Shown here one piece after another: positions 17,118-26,300 of a DNA stretch of 43,446 nt. Both the position numbers and the translations under genes were made by a program. Position 1 is the first letter of the stretch. Each line of letters starts with the position of its first letter. This DNA comes from an uncultured Bacteroidota bacterium. GTDB taxonomy: Bacteria > Bacteroidota > Bacteroidia > Flavobacteriales > Flavobacteriaceae. The stretch lies in NCBI GenBank assembly GCA_902606525.1, contig CACLGW010000009.1, positions 1-43,446 of the forward strand. Reading direction: 5' to 3'. The notes under the pieces were generated by a model that was not told the DNA's origin, did no database searches, and was given only the letters and a program-made list of their open reading frames with translations.

Positions 17118-18115
17118 TTGGCAACAACGGTTTCAGGAGTTTCGCCTTCGTATTGGGTTTTTTCGTTCCGAGCATTCCAGCCTTGATCTCTGAGATATTG
17201 TGCAAATATTTCGGTATACCCATGGGTAGTAATTATATTTTCACAATTAGTTGCTTTAATTGCAGCTAGTAGACCTTTCCAATCAGCATGGTCAGATAGA
17301 ATAAATGCACGATCGATAGCCCGTCTTCTTCTAGCTCCACGGAAAGCCATCCATCCTGAAGCGTAACCAGTTGATAGTTTCCCTAGCTTCTTCACCCATG
17401 CACTCCCCAAAACAGCAGGAGGCGCTAAGACTAGATTTCCTTCCACTTCTTTTTTTGTAGTGTCGCGGGTGATGAGTTCCGTTTCTGGAAAATCGATGAA
17501 TTCCCGCAAGACTTGGGTCATGTGTTCTGTTGCACCGTGGGTATAGATCTTCCCAATGGAAGGGTCGAGGTTTTTGAGTAGGCGTTGAATTTTACCTAAA
17601 GAATAGCCCATCAATAAACTGCTGGTTTTTTCTTCCTGATTTTTTGCCCACCATTGGTTGATGCTGTCGTGTACATTTTTAGGATCTTTCCATTGAAAGA
17701 CAGGGAGTCCAAAAGTGCATTCGGTAATAAAAGTATTGCATTTCACGGGTTCAAAGGGGTCCGAAATTCCATCGGTTTGCGTTTTGTAATCCCCTGTAAA
17801 AACCCAAACTTCCCCCTTATATTCAACTCGAATTTGTGCAGAACCAGGAACATGTCCTGCAGGATGAAAGGAAAATTGTACTCTATTGATGCTAAAGGGG
17901 TCGCCGTATTTTTTTCCTGTCACCGAGATTTTCCCTAAACGATGCTGGATAATGGGCACATTGATTTCGTGGGTGATATAGTGTTTACTGCCCCAGCGTG
18001 CATGATCAGAATGACCATGTGAAATGATCGCCTTATTCACGCCCCGCCATGGGTCGAGATAGACGTCCGCTTGTTTACAGTAAATCCCTTTTGAGGTGAA
18101 TTCCAGTAATGGCAT
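17114..18115 (-). CDS. Ligase-associated DNA damage response exonuclease (metallo-beta-lactamase fold)
   Basis: A 333-residue protein of the metallo-beta-lactamase/beta-CASP-like nuclease group. Metal-binding motifs are clear: ISHGHSDHARWG (HxHxDH), HPAGHVPGSAQI, FTGDYKTQ, LSDHADW and the late TTHG histidine. It belongs to the exonuclease family genetically tied to an ATP-dependent ligase, Lhr-type helicase and PdeM; the P. putida homologue is described as a manganese-dependent DNA nuclease. It is the first gene of the minus-strand operon. The ATG at 18115 fits the family N-terminus (PLLEFTSKGIYC); a TTG at 18148 would add 11 residues. The promoter must lie in the 110 bases shared with dnaE, which is divergent; I see no exact consensus there. 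Confidence 0.92.
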   Translation of the reverse strand: MPLLEFTSKGIYCKQADVYLDPWRGVNKAIISHGHSDHARWGSKHYITHEINVPIIQHRLGKISVTGKKYGDPFSINRVQFSFHPAGHVPGSAQIRVEYKGEVWVFTGDYKTQTDGISDPFEPVKCNTFITECTFGLPVFQWKDPKNVHDSINQWWAKNQEEKTSSLLMGYSLGKIQRLLKNLDPSIGKIYTHGATEHMTQVLREFIDFPETELITRDTTKKEVEGNLVLAPPAVLGSAWVKKLGKLSTGYASGWMAFRGARRRRAIDRAFILSDHADWKGLLAAIKATNCENIITTHGYTEIFAQYLRDQGWNARNEKTQYEGETPETVVAK

Positions 18116-18227
18116 GCTTAATTTTTCTTTTTCAATGGGAAGGTACAAAAAAGGTAAAAATCAAATGGTTAATAAAAGTAATTAACTAGTTAACTATCCC
18201 CATTAATTATTTGCTATTTTAGTTTCA

Positions 18228-21200
18228 ATGTTTTTAATCTTCGATACCGAAACTACTGGATTACCAAAGCGATGGAGCGCACCCTTAAGCGATAGTGAGA
18301 ACTGGCCCCGCTGCATTCAAATTGCCTGGCAAATTCATGATGCAAAAGGTGACGTTATAGATTATAAAAATTTCCTTATTAAACCCGATGGTTTTAGTAT
18401 TCCATTTGATTCTGAACAGGTACATGGTATTTCAACTGCTTTAGCTGAAAATCAAGGGGTGCCACTTGTGGAAGTATTGGGTAAATTTCAATTGGCAATA
18501 AATCAGGCAGAGTTTATTGTGGGGCATAATGTTTCGTTTGACCGAAATATTATGGGGGCGGAATATTTACGGTCAGGGATGGATGATGTTTTACAAGCAA
18601 AAGCGATGATCGATACATGTACAGAGGAAACAGCATCCTTGTGCAAATTACCGGGAGGCCCAAGAGGTAAATTTAAACTCCCAACCCTTGGCGAACTATA
18701 TTATTTTCTTTTTGATCAGAATTTTGAAGAAGCACATAATGCAGCAGCTGATGTAGAAGCTACTTCTCGAACTTTTTTAGAATTATTAAGGCAAGATAAA
18801 TTACATCCTATAGCATTTAATAAACTGGAAATACAAACTGTCGAAATAAAAGAAAGGAATACCGTTTTTGAACTCGTTGGTATTTCTCACCAAAATTTAA
18901 AACAGGCTTCAGCTTCCTTGATAAGCCCAAAAGTTAATAACAATAAATTAACAGAAACAGAAATAAGTACTTCCTTGGCTGAAGCCCCATTCGTTCATTT
19001 ACATAATCATTCTCAATTTTCGGTTCTCCAAGCAACTTCACGTATTAATCAGTTGGTTGAGGCAGCAGCATCAGATAATATGCCTGCAGTTGCTATCACT
19101 GATCATGGGAACTTGATGGGAGCTTTCCACTTTATTAAAGCTATTAAGGGTCATAATGAAAGAGTAGAAGCAGACAAAAAAATAAAACCAATTGTAGGTT
19201 GTGAATTTTACGTTTGTGAAGATCATAGGGATAAAAGTAGAAGAGATGATGGATATCAAATTGTTTTTTTAGCCAAGAATAAATCGGGTTATCATAATCT
19301 AGCAAAACTTACTTCAGCAGCTTATGTAGATGGCTTTTATTATGTCCCTCGTATTGACCGAAAATTAATAGAAAAGTATAAAGATGATTTGATTGTGCTA
19401 AGTGGAAATACCTATGGAGAATTATCTTCTAAAATACTTAATTTAGGGGACAGACAAGCTGAGGAGGCACTTCAATGGTGGTATAGTCAATTTGGAGATG
19501 ATTTTTACATAGAGTTAATGAGGCATGGAGAAGAAGGTGAAGATCGTGCTAATGAAGTTTTAGTTGACTTATCTCGAAAATATAAAATACCTCTTATAGC
19601 AACAAATAATACCTATTACACTAAAAAAGAGGAAGCAAATGCTCACGATATATTGCTTTGCGTGAAAGAAGGAGAGAAGCAGGCTACACCTATTGGAAGG
19701 GGTCGTGGTTTTCGTTACGGCTTTCCAAATCAGGAATATTATTTCAAGACCACTAAAGAAATGAAACTTCTATTTCAGGACCTTGAGGAAGCTATATTAA
19801 ATATTCAAAAGCTCATTAATAAAATAGAGCCTTTTTCTTTAACCCGTGAAGTTTTATTACCCAAATTTGATATTCCAGAGGAGCATATTGTAACTAATGA
19901 TTTAGATGGGAAAAAGGGGGAGAATGGATATCTACGCCATCTTACATATGAAGGTGCTAAACAACGCTATAACGAATTGAGTAATGAAGTAAAAGAGCGT
20001 ATTGATTTTGAATTGAAAGTTATTTCAAATACAGGTTACCCAGGATATTTTTTGATTGTACAAGACTTTATTGCTGCAGCAAGAGATATGAACGTCTCTG
20101 TCGGACCTGGAAGAGGTTCAGCAGCAGGATCAGTTGTGGCATATTGCTTAAAAATCACAAATATTGATCCTATTAAATATAATTTACTTTTTGAGCGTTT
20201 CTTAAATCCAGATCGAGTTAGTATGCCTGATATAGATATTGATTTTGATGACGAAGGAAGAGGCCGTGTTATAAATTATGTTATTGAAAAATATGGCTCT
20301 AATCAGGTTGCACAGATTATAACTTATGGCACTATGGCTGCCAAGTCATCAATACGGGACACAGGAAGAGTATTGGATCTACCTCTTGGAGAAGCAGACC
20401 GAATAGCTAAATTGTTACCCAATATTAAACTTGATAAAATTTTTAACTCTACAATAGAAGAACTTAAAGAAAACCTTCGTTCAGAAGAATTTCATCGTGT
20501 CAATGAAATTAAAAGTATAGCCAATGAAGATTCAATTTCAGGCCAAACTATCCAGCAAGCTAAAGTCTTAGAAGGTTCATTGCGAAATATCGGAATTCAT
20601 GCTTGTGGGGTTATAATTACTCCCGATGATATAACACAATTTGTACCTGTTTCTACCGCTAAAGATTCTGACTTATTTGTTACTCAATTTGATAATTCAG
20701 TAGTAGAAGATGCGGGATTATTAAAAATGGATTTTTTGGGATTAAAAACCTTAACCCTTATCAAGGATACTGTTAAACTTGTTAAATACAAGTATGATAT
20801 TAGTCTGGATCCTGATTGTTTCCCGCTGGATGATTTTAAGACTTATGAGCTTTTTCAGCGAGGAGAAACAGTAGGTGTATTTCAATATGAATCCACTGGG
20901 ATGCAAAAGTATCTTAAGGACTTAAAACCTACAGTTTTCGATGATTTGATTGCAATGAATGCTCTTTATAGACCTGGGCCCTTGGAATATATTCCCAGTT
21001 TTGTTGATAGAAAAAACGGGAACGAAAAGATATCTTATGACCTGCCCGTGATGGAGGAGTTTTTAAAAGAGACCTATGGAATTACTGTTTATCAAGAGCA
21101 AGTGATGCTATTGTCACAAAAATTAGCTGGTTTTTCTAAAGGTGATGCCGATATTTTGCGCAAGGCAATGGGGAAAAAGATTTTTGCCTTACTTCAAAAA

Positions 21201-22544
21201 TTAAAACCACAATTTATTGATGGAGGAAAGTCAAATGGACATCCTGAGGAAATATTAGAAAAAATCTGGAAAGACTGGGAGGCCTTTGCTGCATATGCAT
21301 TTAACAAATCACATTCTACTTGCTATGCTTGGATTGGATATCAGACAGCTTATTTAAAAGCACATTATCCAGCAGAATATATGGCTGCCGTACTTTCGAA
21401 TAACATGAGTGACATCAAGCAGGTATCATTTTTTATGGAAGAATGCCGTCGTATGGGATTAAAAGTTTTAGGACCAGATGTAAACGAATCTTTTTACAAA
21501 TTTGCAGTAAATGATCAAAAGGCTATTCGCTTTGGAATGGGTGCTGTCAAAGGTTTAGGTAAAGGGGCTGTAGACACCATTATTGCACATCGAAAAGATG
21601 GTAAATATAGATCTGTTTTTGATTTGGTAAAACGAATTGATTTAAGAGCTGCAAACAAAAAGGCATTTGAGAACTTGGTCTTGGCTGGTGGGATGGATTC
21701 CTTTGATAATACTCATCGAGCACAATACTTACACCCAGATGGAGATGGGATTACTTTTTTAGAAAAGGTAATACGGTTTGGAGCTAAATATCAAGAAAAT
21801 TTAAACTCAGCTCAAACAAGTCTTTTTGGGGAGGAAACAAATCAAATTTATCAAGATTTGACAATACCTCCGAGTGAACCTTGGAAGAATTTAATACGTC
21901 TTAAAAAAGAAAAGGAGGTTGTTGGTATTTATATTTCGGCACACCCATTAGATGATTTTTCTAAAGAGATGGATCACTTCACAAATATTTCTTTGTCAAA
22001 TTTAGATGATTTAAGTGCATTTTTTAATCAAGAGTTAAATGTTGGGGGCATAGTAAACGAAGTTGAACATTTAGAAAGTAGAAGAGGTAACGGATGGGCT
22101 CGCTTTATTTTAGAAGACTTTTCTGATCATTACGAATTCCGAATTTTTGGAGAGGATTATCTAAAATTTAGACATTTTTTAGTAGTAAATCAGTTTGTAA
22201 GGATCCGCATTGTGATTCGCCAAGGATGGACTAACAATGAAACAGGAAAATTAGGCCCCCCTAGAACACAATATTTAAGCTTTGAAATGCTTCAGAATAC
22301 AATTGAAAATAATTCAAAAAAGCTAACTATTCAATTAGATATTAATCAGCTTAAAAGTGAAAAAATTCAATCGCTAAAAACTAATTTAAAATCTTTTAAA
22401 GGTGATAAACCCCTGTTTTTTAACCTTTATGATTCTGAAAAAAAGATTAAACTTACTTTAAACAGTAAAAATCAAAAAATTAAAATCAACTCAAAATTAT
22501 TGAACCATTTAAAAGAAAATCAATGGTCTTATAAGTTGAATTAA
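18228..22544 (+). CDS. dnaE: DNA polymerase III alpha subunit with N-terminal DnaQ-like exonuclease
   Basis: The replicative polymerase, 1438 residues. Residues 1-190 form a DEDDh 3'-5' exonuclease: FDTETTG (D6, E8), HNVSFDRN, and the final HNAAADVEAT. A linker leads to the PHP domain from about residue 255 (FVHLHNHSQFSVLQ, AITDHGNLMG). The polymerase core has GPGRGSAAGS near 626 and the catalytic aspartates in MPDIDIDFDDEGRGR near 667; the (HhH)2/finger region and an OB-fold follow (VGGIVNEVEH near 1270). Fusion of proofreading and polymerase modules in one chain is usual in Bacteroidetes and unlike E. coli, where DnaQ is separate. The C-terminal 130 residues are lysine-rich and poorly conserved looking. 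Divergent from the repair operon. Confidence 0.96.
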   Translation: MFLIFDTETTGLPKRWSAPLSDSENWPRCIQIAWQIHDAKGDVIDYKNFLIKPDGFSIPFDSEQVHGISTALAENQGVPLVEVLGKFQLAINQAEFIVGHNVSFDRNIMGAEYLRSGMDDVLQAKAMIDTCTEETASLCKLPGGPRGKFKLPTLGELYYFLFDQNFEEAHNAAADVEATSRTFLELLRQDKLHPIAFNKLEIQTVEIKERNTVFELVGISHQNLKQASASLISPKVNNNKLTETEISTSLAEAPFVHLHNHSQFSVLQATSRINQLVEAAASDNMPAVAITDHGNLMGAFHFIKAIKGHNERVEADKKIKPIVGCEFYVCEDHRDKSRRDDGYQIVFLAKNKSGYHNLAKLTSAAYVDGFYYVPRIDRKLIEKYKDDLIVLSGNTYGELSSKILNLGDRQAEEALQWWYSQFGDDFYIELMRHGEEGEDRANEVLVDLSRKYKIPLIATNNTYYTKKEEANAHDILLCVKEGEKQATPIGRGRGFRYGFPNQEYYFKTTKEMKLLFQDLEEAILNIQKLINKIEPFSLTREVLLPKFDIPEEHIVTNDLDGKKGENGYLRHLTYEGAKQRYNELSNEVKERIDFELKVISNTGYPGYFLIVQDFIAAARDMNVSVGPGRGSAAGSVVAYCLKITNIDPIKYNLLFERFLNPDRVSMPDIDIDFDDEGRGRVINYVIEKYGSNQVAQIITYGTMAAKSSIRDTGRVLDLPLGEADRIAKLLPNIKLDKIFNSTIEELKENLRSEEFHRVNEIKSIANEDSISGQTIQQAKVLEGSLRNIGIHACGVIITPDDITQFVPVSTAKDSDLFVTQFDNSVVEDAGLLKMDFLGLKTLTLIKDTVKLVKYKYDISLDPDCFPLDDFKTYELFQRGETVGVFQYESTGMQKYLKDLKPTVFDDLIAMNALYRPGPLEYIPSFVDRKNGNEKISYDLPVMEEFLKETYGITVYQEQVMLLSQKLAGFSKGDADILRKAMGKKIFALLQKLKPQFIDGGKSNGHPEEILEKIWKDWEAFAAYAFNKSHSTCYAWIGYQTAYLKAHYPAEYMAAVLSNNMSDIKQVSFFMEECRRMGLKVLGPDVNESFYKFAVNDQKAIRFGMGAVKGLGKGAVDTIIAHRKDGKYRSVFDLVKRIDLRAANKKAFENLVLAGGMDSFDNTHRAQYLHPDGDGITFLEKVIRFGAKYQENLNSAQTSLFGEETNQIYQDLTIPPSEPWKNLIRLKKEKEVVGIYISAHPLDDFSKEMDHFTNISLSNLDDLSAFFNQELNVGGIVNEVEHLESRRGNGWARFILEDFSDHYEFRIFGEDYLKFRHFLVVNQFVRIRIVIRQGWTNNETGKLGPPRTQYLSFEMLQNTIENNSKKLTIQLDINQLKSEKIQSLKTNLKSFKGDKPLFFNLYDSEKKIKLTLNSKNQKIKINSKLLNHLKENQWSYKLN

Positions 22545-22591
22545 AAGTAATGTAAAAATCATCACAAAAACTCAAATTTGATTTAAAGAGA

Positions 22592-22623
22592 TTGAAAGCC
22601 TTAAGTTAAAATAATTACATTTG
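22592..22623 (+). promoter_or_regulatory. Bacteroidetes-type promoter of trxA
   Basis: TTG at 22592-22594 as a partial -33 element and an exact TAnnTTTG at 22616-22623 (TACATTTG) lie 21 bases apart. Transcription would begin close to 22630, giving a leader of only about a dozen A-rich bases before the ATG at 22642. The A-run before that ATG replaces a Shine-Dalgarno sequence, as is common in this phylum. Confidence 0.55.
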
Positions 22624-22641
22624 AACATTAAAATAAAAAAA

Positions 22642-22959
22642 ATGGCAATAGAAATTACAGATGCAACTTTTGATGAAGTTGTTTTAAAATCAAAGAAGCC
22701 CGTATTAGTTGACTTTTGGGCTGCTTGGTGTGGACCCTGCAGAATGGTAGGGCCTATAATTGAAGATCTGAGTAAAGATTATGAGGGAAAAGCTATTATT
22801 GGAAAAGTTGATGTAGATGCAAATCAGGAATTCGCTGCAAAATATGGAGTTAGAAATATTCCAACAGTTTTAGTTTTTGATAAAGGAGAATTAGTTAATA
22901 GACTCGTTGGAGTTTCTCCTAAAGCTACATATTCACAGTCAATAGAAGAGTTTTTATAA
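22642..22959 (+). CDS. trxA: Thioredoxin
   Basis: A 105-residue cytosolic thioredoxin. The active site WCGPC has its cysteines at residues 30 and 33, inside the canonical FWAAWCGPCRM strand-helix junction. The cis-proline loop is present (RNIPTVLVF). The length equals that of classical thioredoxin 1. It has no signal peptide, so it serves as the general intracellular disulfide reductant for ribonucleotide reductase, peroxidases and similar. The ATG at 22642 is chosen over a TTG at 22621 because the fold starts immediately and because the predicted promoter's TTTG covers that TTG. It is probably monocistronic. Confidence 0.95.
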   Translation: MAIEITDATFDEVVLKSKKPVLVDFWAAWCGPCRMVGPIIEDLSKDYEGKAIIGKVDVDANQEFAAKYGVRNIPTVLVFDKGELVNRLVGVSPKATYSQSIEEFL

Positions 22960-22983
22960 CCTGTTGCTTTTTAATATGAATTA

Positions 22984-23014
22984 TTTGGCATATTCAAAAT
23001 GCAGCGTATATTTG
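22984..23014 (+). promoter_or_regulatory. Strong Bacteroidetes-type promoter of tRNA-Asp
   Basis: TTTG at 22984-22987 and TATATTTG (exact TAnnTTTG) at 23007-23014 are separated by 19 bases, the optimal arrangement for the primary sigma factor of the phylum. The mature tRNA starts 15 bases after the -7 element, leaving a short 5' leader for RNase P. Confidence 0.8.
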
Positions 23015-23028
23015 CACACGCTAAATGA

Positions 23029-23102
23029 GGTCTGGTAGTTCAGTTGGTTAGAATACATGCCTGTCACGCATGGGGTCGCGGGTTCGAGTCCCGTCCAGAC
23101 CG
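23029..23102 (+). tRNA. tRNA-Asp (anticodon GTC)
   Basis: A 74-base cloverleaf without CCA. The acceptor stem is GGTCTGG paired with CCAGACC, with G as discriminator. The anticodon arm is CATGC-CTGTCAC-GCATG, putting anticodon GTC at 23063-23065. The T arm is GCGGG-TTCGAGT-CCCGT with the invariant TTCGA loop. The D loop contains GTTGGTTAGAA. It is a single gene with its own promoter and a hairpin terminator downstream. Confidence 0.97.
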
Positions 23103-23168
23103 CTTGATTTAAGACGTTGTGTGTTGTTTTAGTTCGAGTTTAATTATACTCAGCTAGCAACTAGTGAG

Positions 23169-23200
23169 AAGCTTTCCAGTAAATGGAAGGCTTTTTTGTT
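23169..23200 (+). terminator. Rho-independent terminator after tRNA-Asp
   Basis: A nine-pair stem (AAGCTTTCC with GGAAGGCTT, one G-T wobble) closes a seven-base AGTAAAT loop and is followed by a run of T residues. It is about 67 bases past the tRNA and ends before the promoter region of the next gene. Confidence 0.8.
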
Positions 23201-23314
23201 TAACTTTTGATCTATTTGATCCATTTAATGATCAAAACACACTAAATATATTGACATTTTCGTAATTTTATAAAATCCATAAATGCATTCAAAATTAAGG
23301 GATTAAAAATATAT

Positions 23315-26300
23315 ATGTATTTGTTTAGAATTCAACTTCTAGTTTTGATGTTGGTTAGTTCAAGCTTTGTCTTTTCCCAGCAAATTGCTATTAATGTTGA
23401 TGTATCCACTGAAATAAGATCAAAGAGAGTTGAATTAGTTTTGGAAATTAATAAGAAAAAAGATCTCTATTTTGATGGTACTGTTAAAGTTGCATTTGGA
23501 ACTAATTCTAGTACATTATCAACTTATGTCGTAGGAACCGTCTCTAATACAGAAAATTATAACTTAAAGAAGTATACTTTTGAAAAAGACGGTCTATCAC
23601 CAGGGACGAACTACACTTACAAATGGTGGGTCGAAACAAACTCTAATAGTATCGGAACGATTGAACTTGATCCAGTAAATTTTACAACACCCAGCAGCTT
23701 TGACGTTTTACCTTATCAAAAATTCGAAATACCTGAGGCAGGTCTAAAACAAGGAGATACCATTGCTTTTATTAAGTATGAAGATACTGACGGAACCTGG
23801 CAAAAGGTCCAGACATATTACAAAACAACCTTAGGATTAAAAACGGACGGCACACTTTGGGCTTGGGGAAGAAATGCCAAACGTCTTATTATTAATCCCG
23901 CTAGCCAATCAGAGGTAGTATATGAGCCCTTACAAGTAATTATGCCTCCAGAACCCGAAGATTTTGATCAAGATGGTGATGGCTATTTTGATGTCGATGA
24001 AGATCTAAATAATGCCCAATCAGATAAAACTAACGATGAAAGTGTTCCTACAGATTCGGATCAAGACGGTCTTTCTGACGCCTTTGAAAACTTAATAGGA
24101 ACTGATCCAAATAACGGAGAAATTACTTGGGAAGATGATCAAAAACTTTATCAATATTACATCACAAACATAGTAAGCTCTACTAATCAGCTGTTATTTC
24201 ATGATTTTGCTGTTTCAAGGACTGCAGTCCTTGCAATTGATAAAACCTCAAAAATATTATATTATTGGGGTGATGGTAATGGTAATATCCACCTCAATTC
24301 TAGGGTTTCAAATACTCACCTTCAAAACAGTCAACATTTAAATGACAATCCTGACTCAAATATATTACCTTTAAATTATGCACTTGCCGAGGTACTTTCT
24401 GGACAGGAGGTATTAAATGAATTTCCAACTGTTATTGATACATTACTGAGGTGGGATAAGGTAGCAATATCCAATAATTATGAAACGCCTAAAATACCAA
24501 ACCTTAATAATGTAGGAACTATTTTTGATACCACTGCAGCTGGAATAACAGAGGATGGAAAACTTTATGTTTGGGGAGTTATTGATGGGCTTATGCTTCC
24601 TAATTATGTAGATGTTAGTAATGGAAAAACATGGAAAGATGTTAAAGTAGGAGATGCAATAATTGCATTAGCAACCGATGGAACTATCCACGAGATAGGA
24701 ATGGAAATTCCCTCTTCAGCCAATGCATCTACACTAGATAGAGATAATGACGGAGTTCCAGACATAGACGATGCTTTTGAGTGGGACCCTGCATTTCAAT
24801 ATGATAATGATGACGATGGGTTGCCCAATAAAATAGAAGATGAGATAGGAACTGAAAAAGAAAATCCAGATACAGATGGAGATGGTGTTTTAGATGCTGA
24901 AGATCAACTTCCATTGGATAGAAATTATTATCTAGATGCAGACTCGGATGGATTACCTGACGAATTAGACCCCAATGATGATAATTGGGATAGTGATGGA
25001 GATGGAGTTCCTGATGGGGAGGATGCTGATCCAGCAGATAGCTCAAAACGCTGGGATTGTGACAAAGATGGAGTAAGTGATGAAGAGGAATGGGAACGAG
25101 GTTCAGATCCTTGTATATTAGATACTGATGGAGATGGTGTCAACGATAAAGATGATAAATATCCAAGAACTTATTATTATCAAAAAGATAGTGATAGTGA
25201 TGGACTGCCTGATGCTCTTGAGATAGTTAATGGAACACTACCAAACAATCCAGATAGTGATGGAGACGGTTATAATGATGCAATTGCTTCTTCGAAATTT
25301 GATACTTTCAGGCAGGCTGCAGATGATTTAGACTGTTCTTTGGGTTGGGAAAGATGTGACCAATGGCTTTATTTCTGGAGATTTTGGGATATTAAATATG
25401 ATTGTGATGGAAATGGATGGGTATCTTGGGAAGAGTGGGAAGGCATTAGCCCTGCTTGTCAAGGTTTAAAACCCAGAGATGATTATCCATCAAATGCTTC
25501 ATATGCATTAGATACTGATAGAGACGGTCAAGCGGATGAAAATCTGCTGACTGGCGAAAATGTTGATCTTGACGACGACAACGATGGCTTTTCAGATGAT
25601 GTTGAAGTTCTCTCAGGTACAGATTCTAAAACTTGGGATAGTCAACCTGAAGATGCTGATGATGACCGACTTCCTGATGCAATTGAGGAATCTATTGGAT
25701 CGGATCCATTTAATTGGGATTCAGATGGAGATGGGTCTCCAGACGGAGAGGACTCATGGCCTTTAGACTCGTCGATTGCATGGGATACGGATAAAGATAG
25801 ACTAGAAAATTGGATTGAAGAAAACAGATTAGGGACTGACCCAAGAAAAGCAGATACTGATGGGGATGGTGTAAATGATAACATTGACCTCTTCCCATTA
25901 GATTCTTCCCAATCTAAAGATTCTGATGGCGATGGACTATCTGACAGTTATGAATCATCTCGTGGGATGAATCCAAACTCGAAAGATTCTGATGGTGATG
26001 GATATTATGATGCCCCATGTGATAGGAATAAAGAAATATACTATACTGATCCTGATAGTGGAAATTCGTGGTGGACAAACAATTGGAGAGAATGTGACGG
26101 GTATTGGGCTAAAAATAGTAGTGATGACTGGCAATTTTACCCTAGTTCTTGGATAGAAGATAAATACCCAACTAATGCTAGTGAGTGGGCAGATAGTGAT
26201 GGGGATGGAACTGGCAATAATGCGGACACGGATGATGACAATGACGGAACTATAGACACGCAAGATGATTTCCCTTATAATCCTGATGAACAGACAAATA

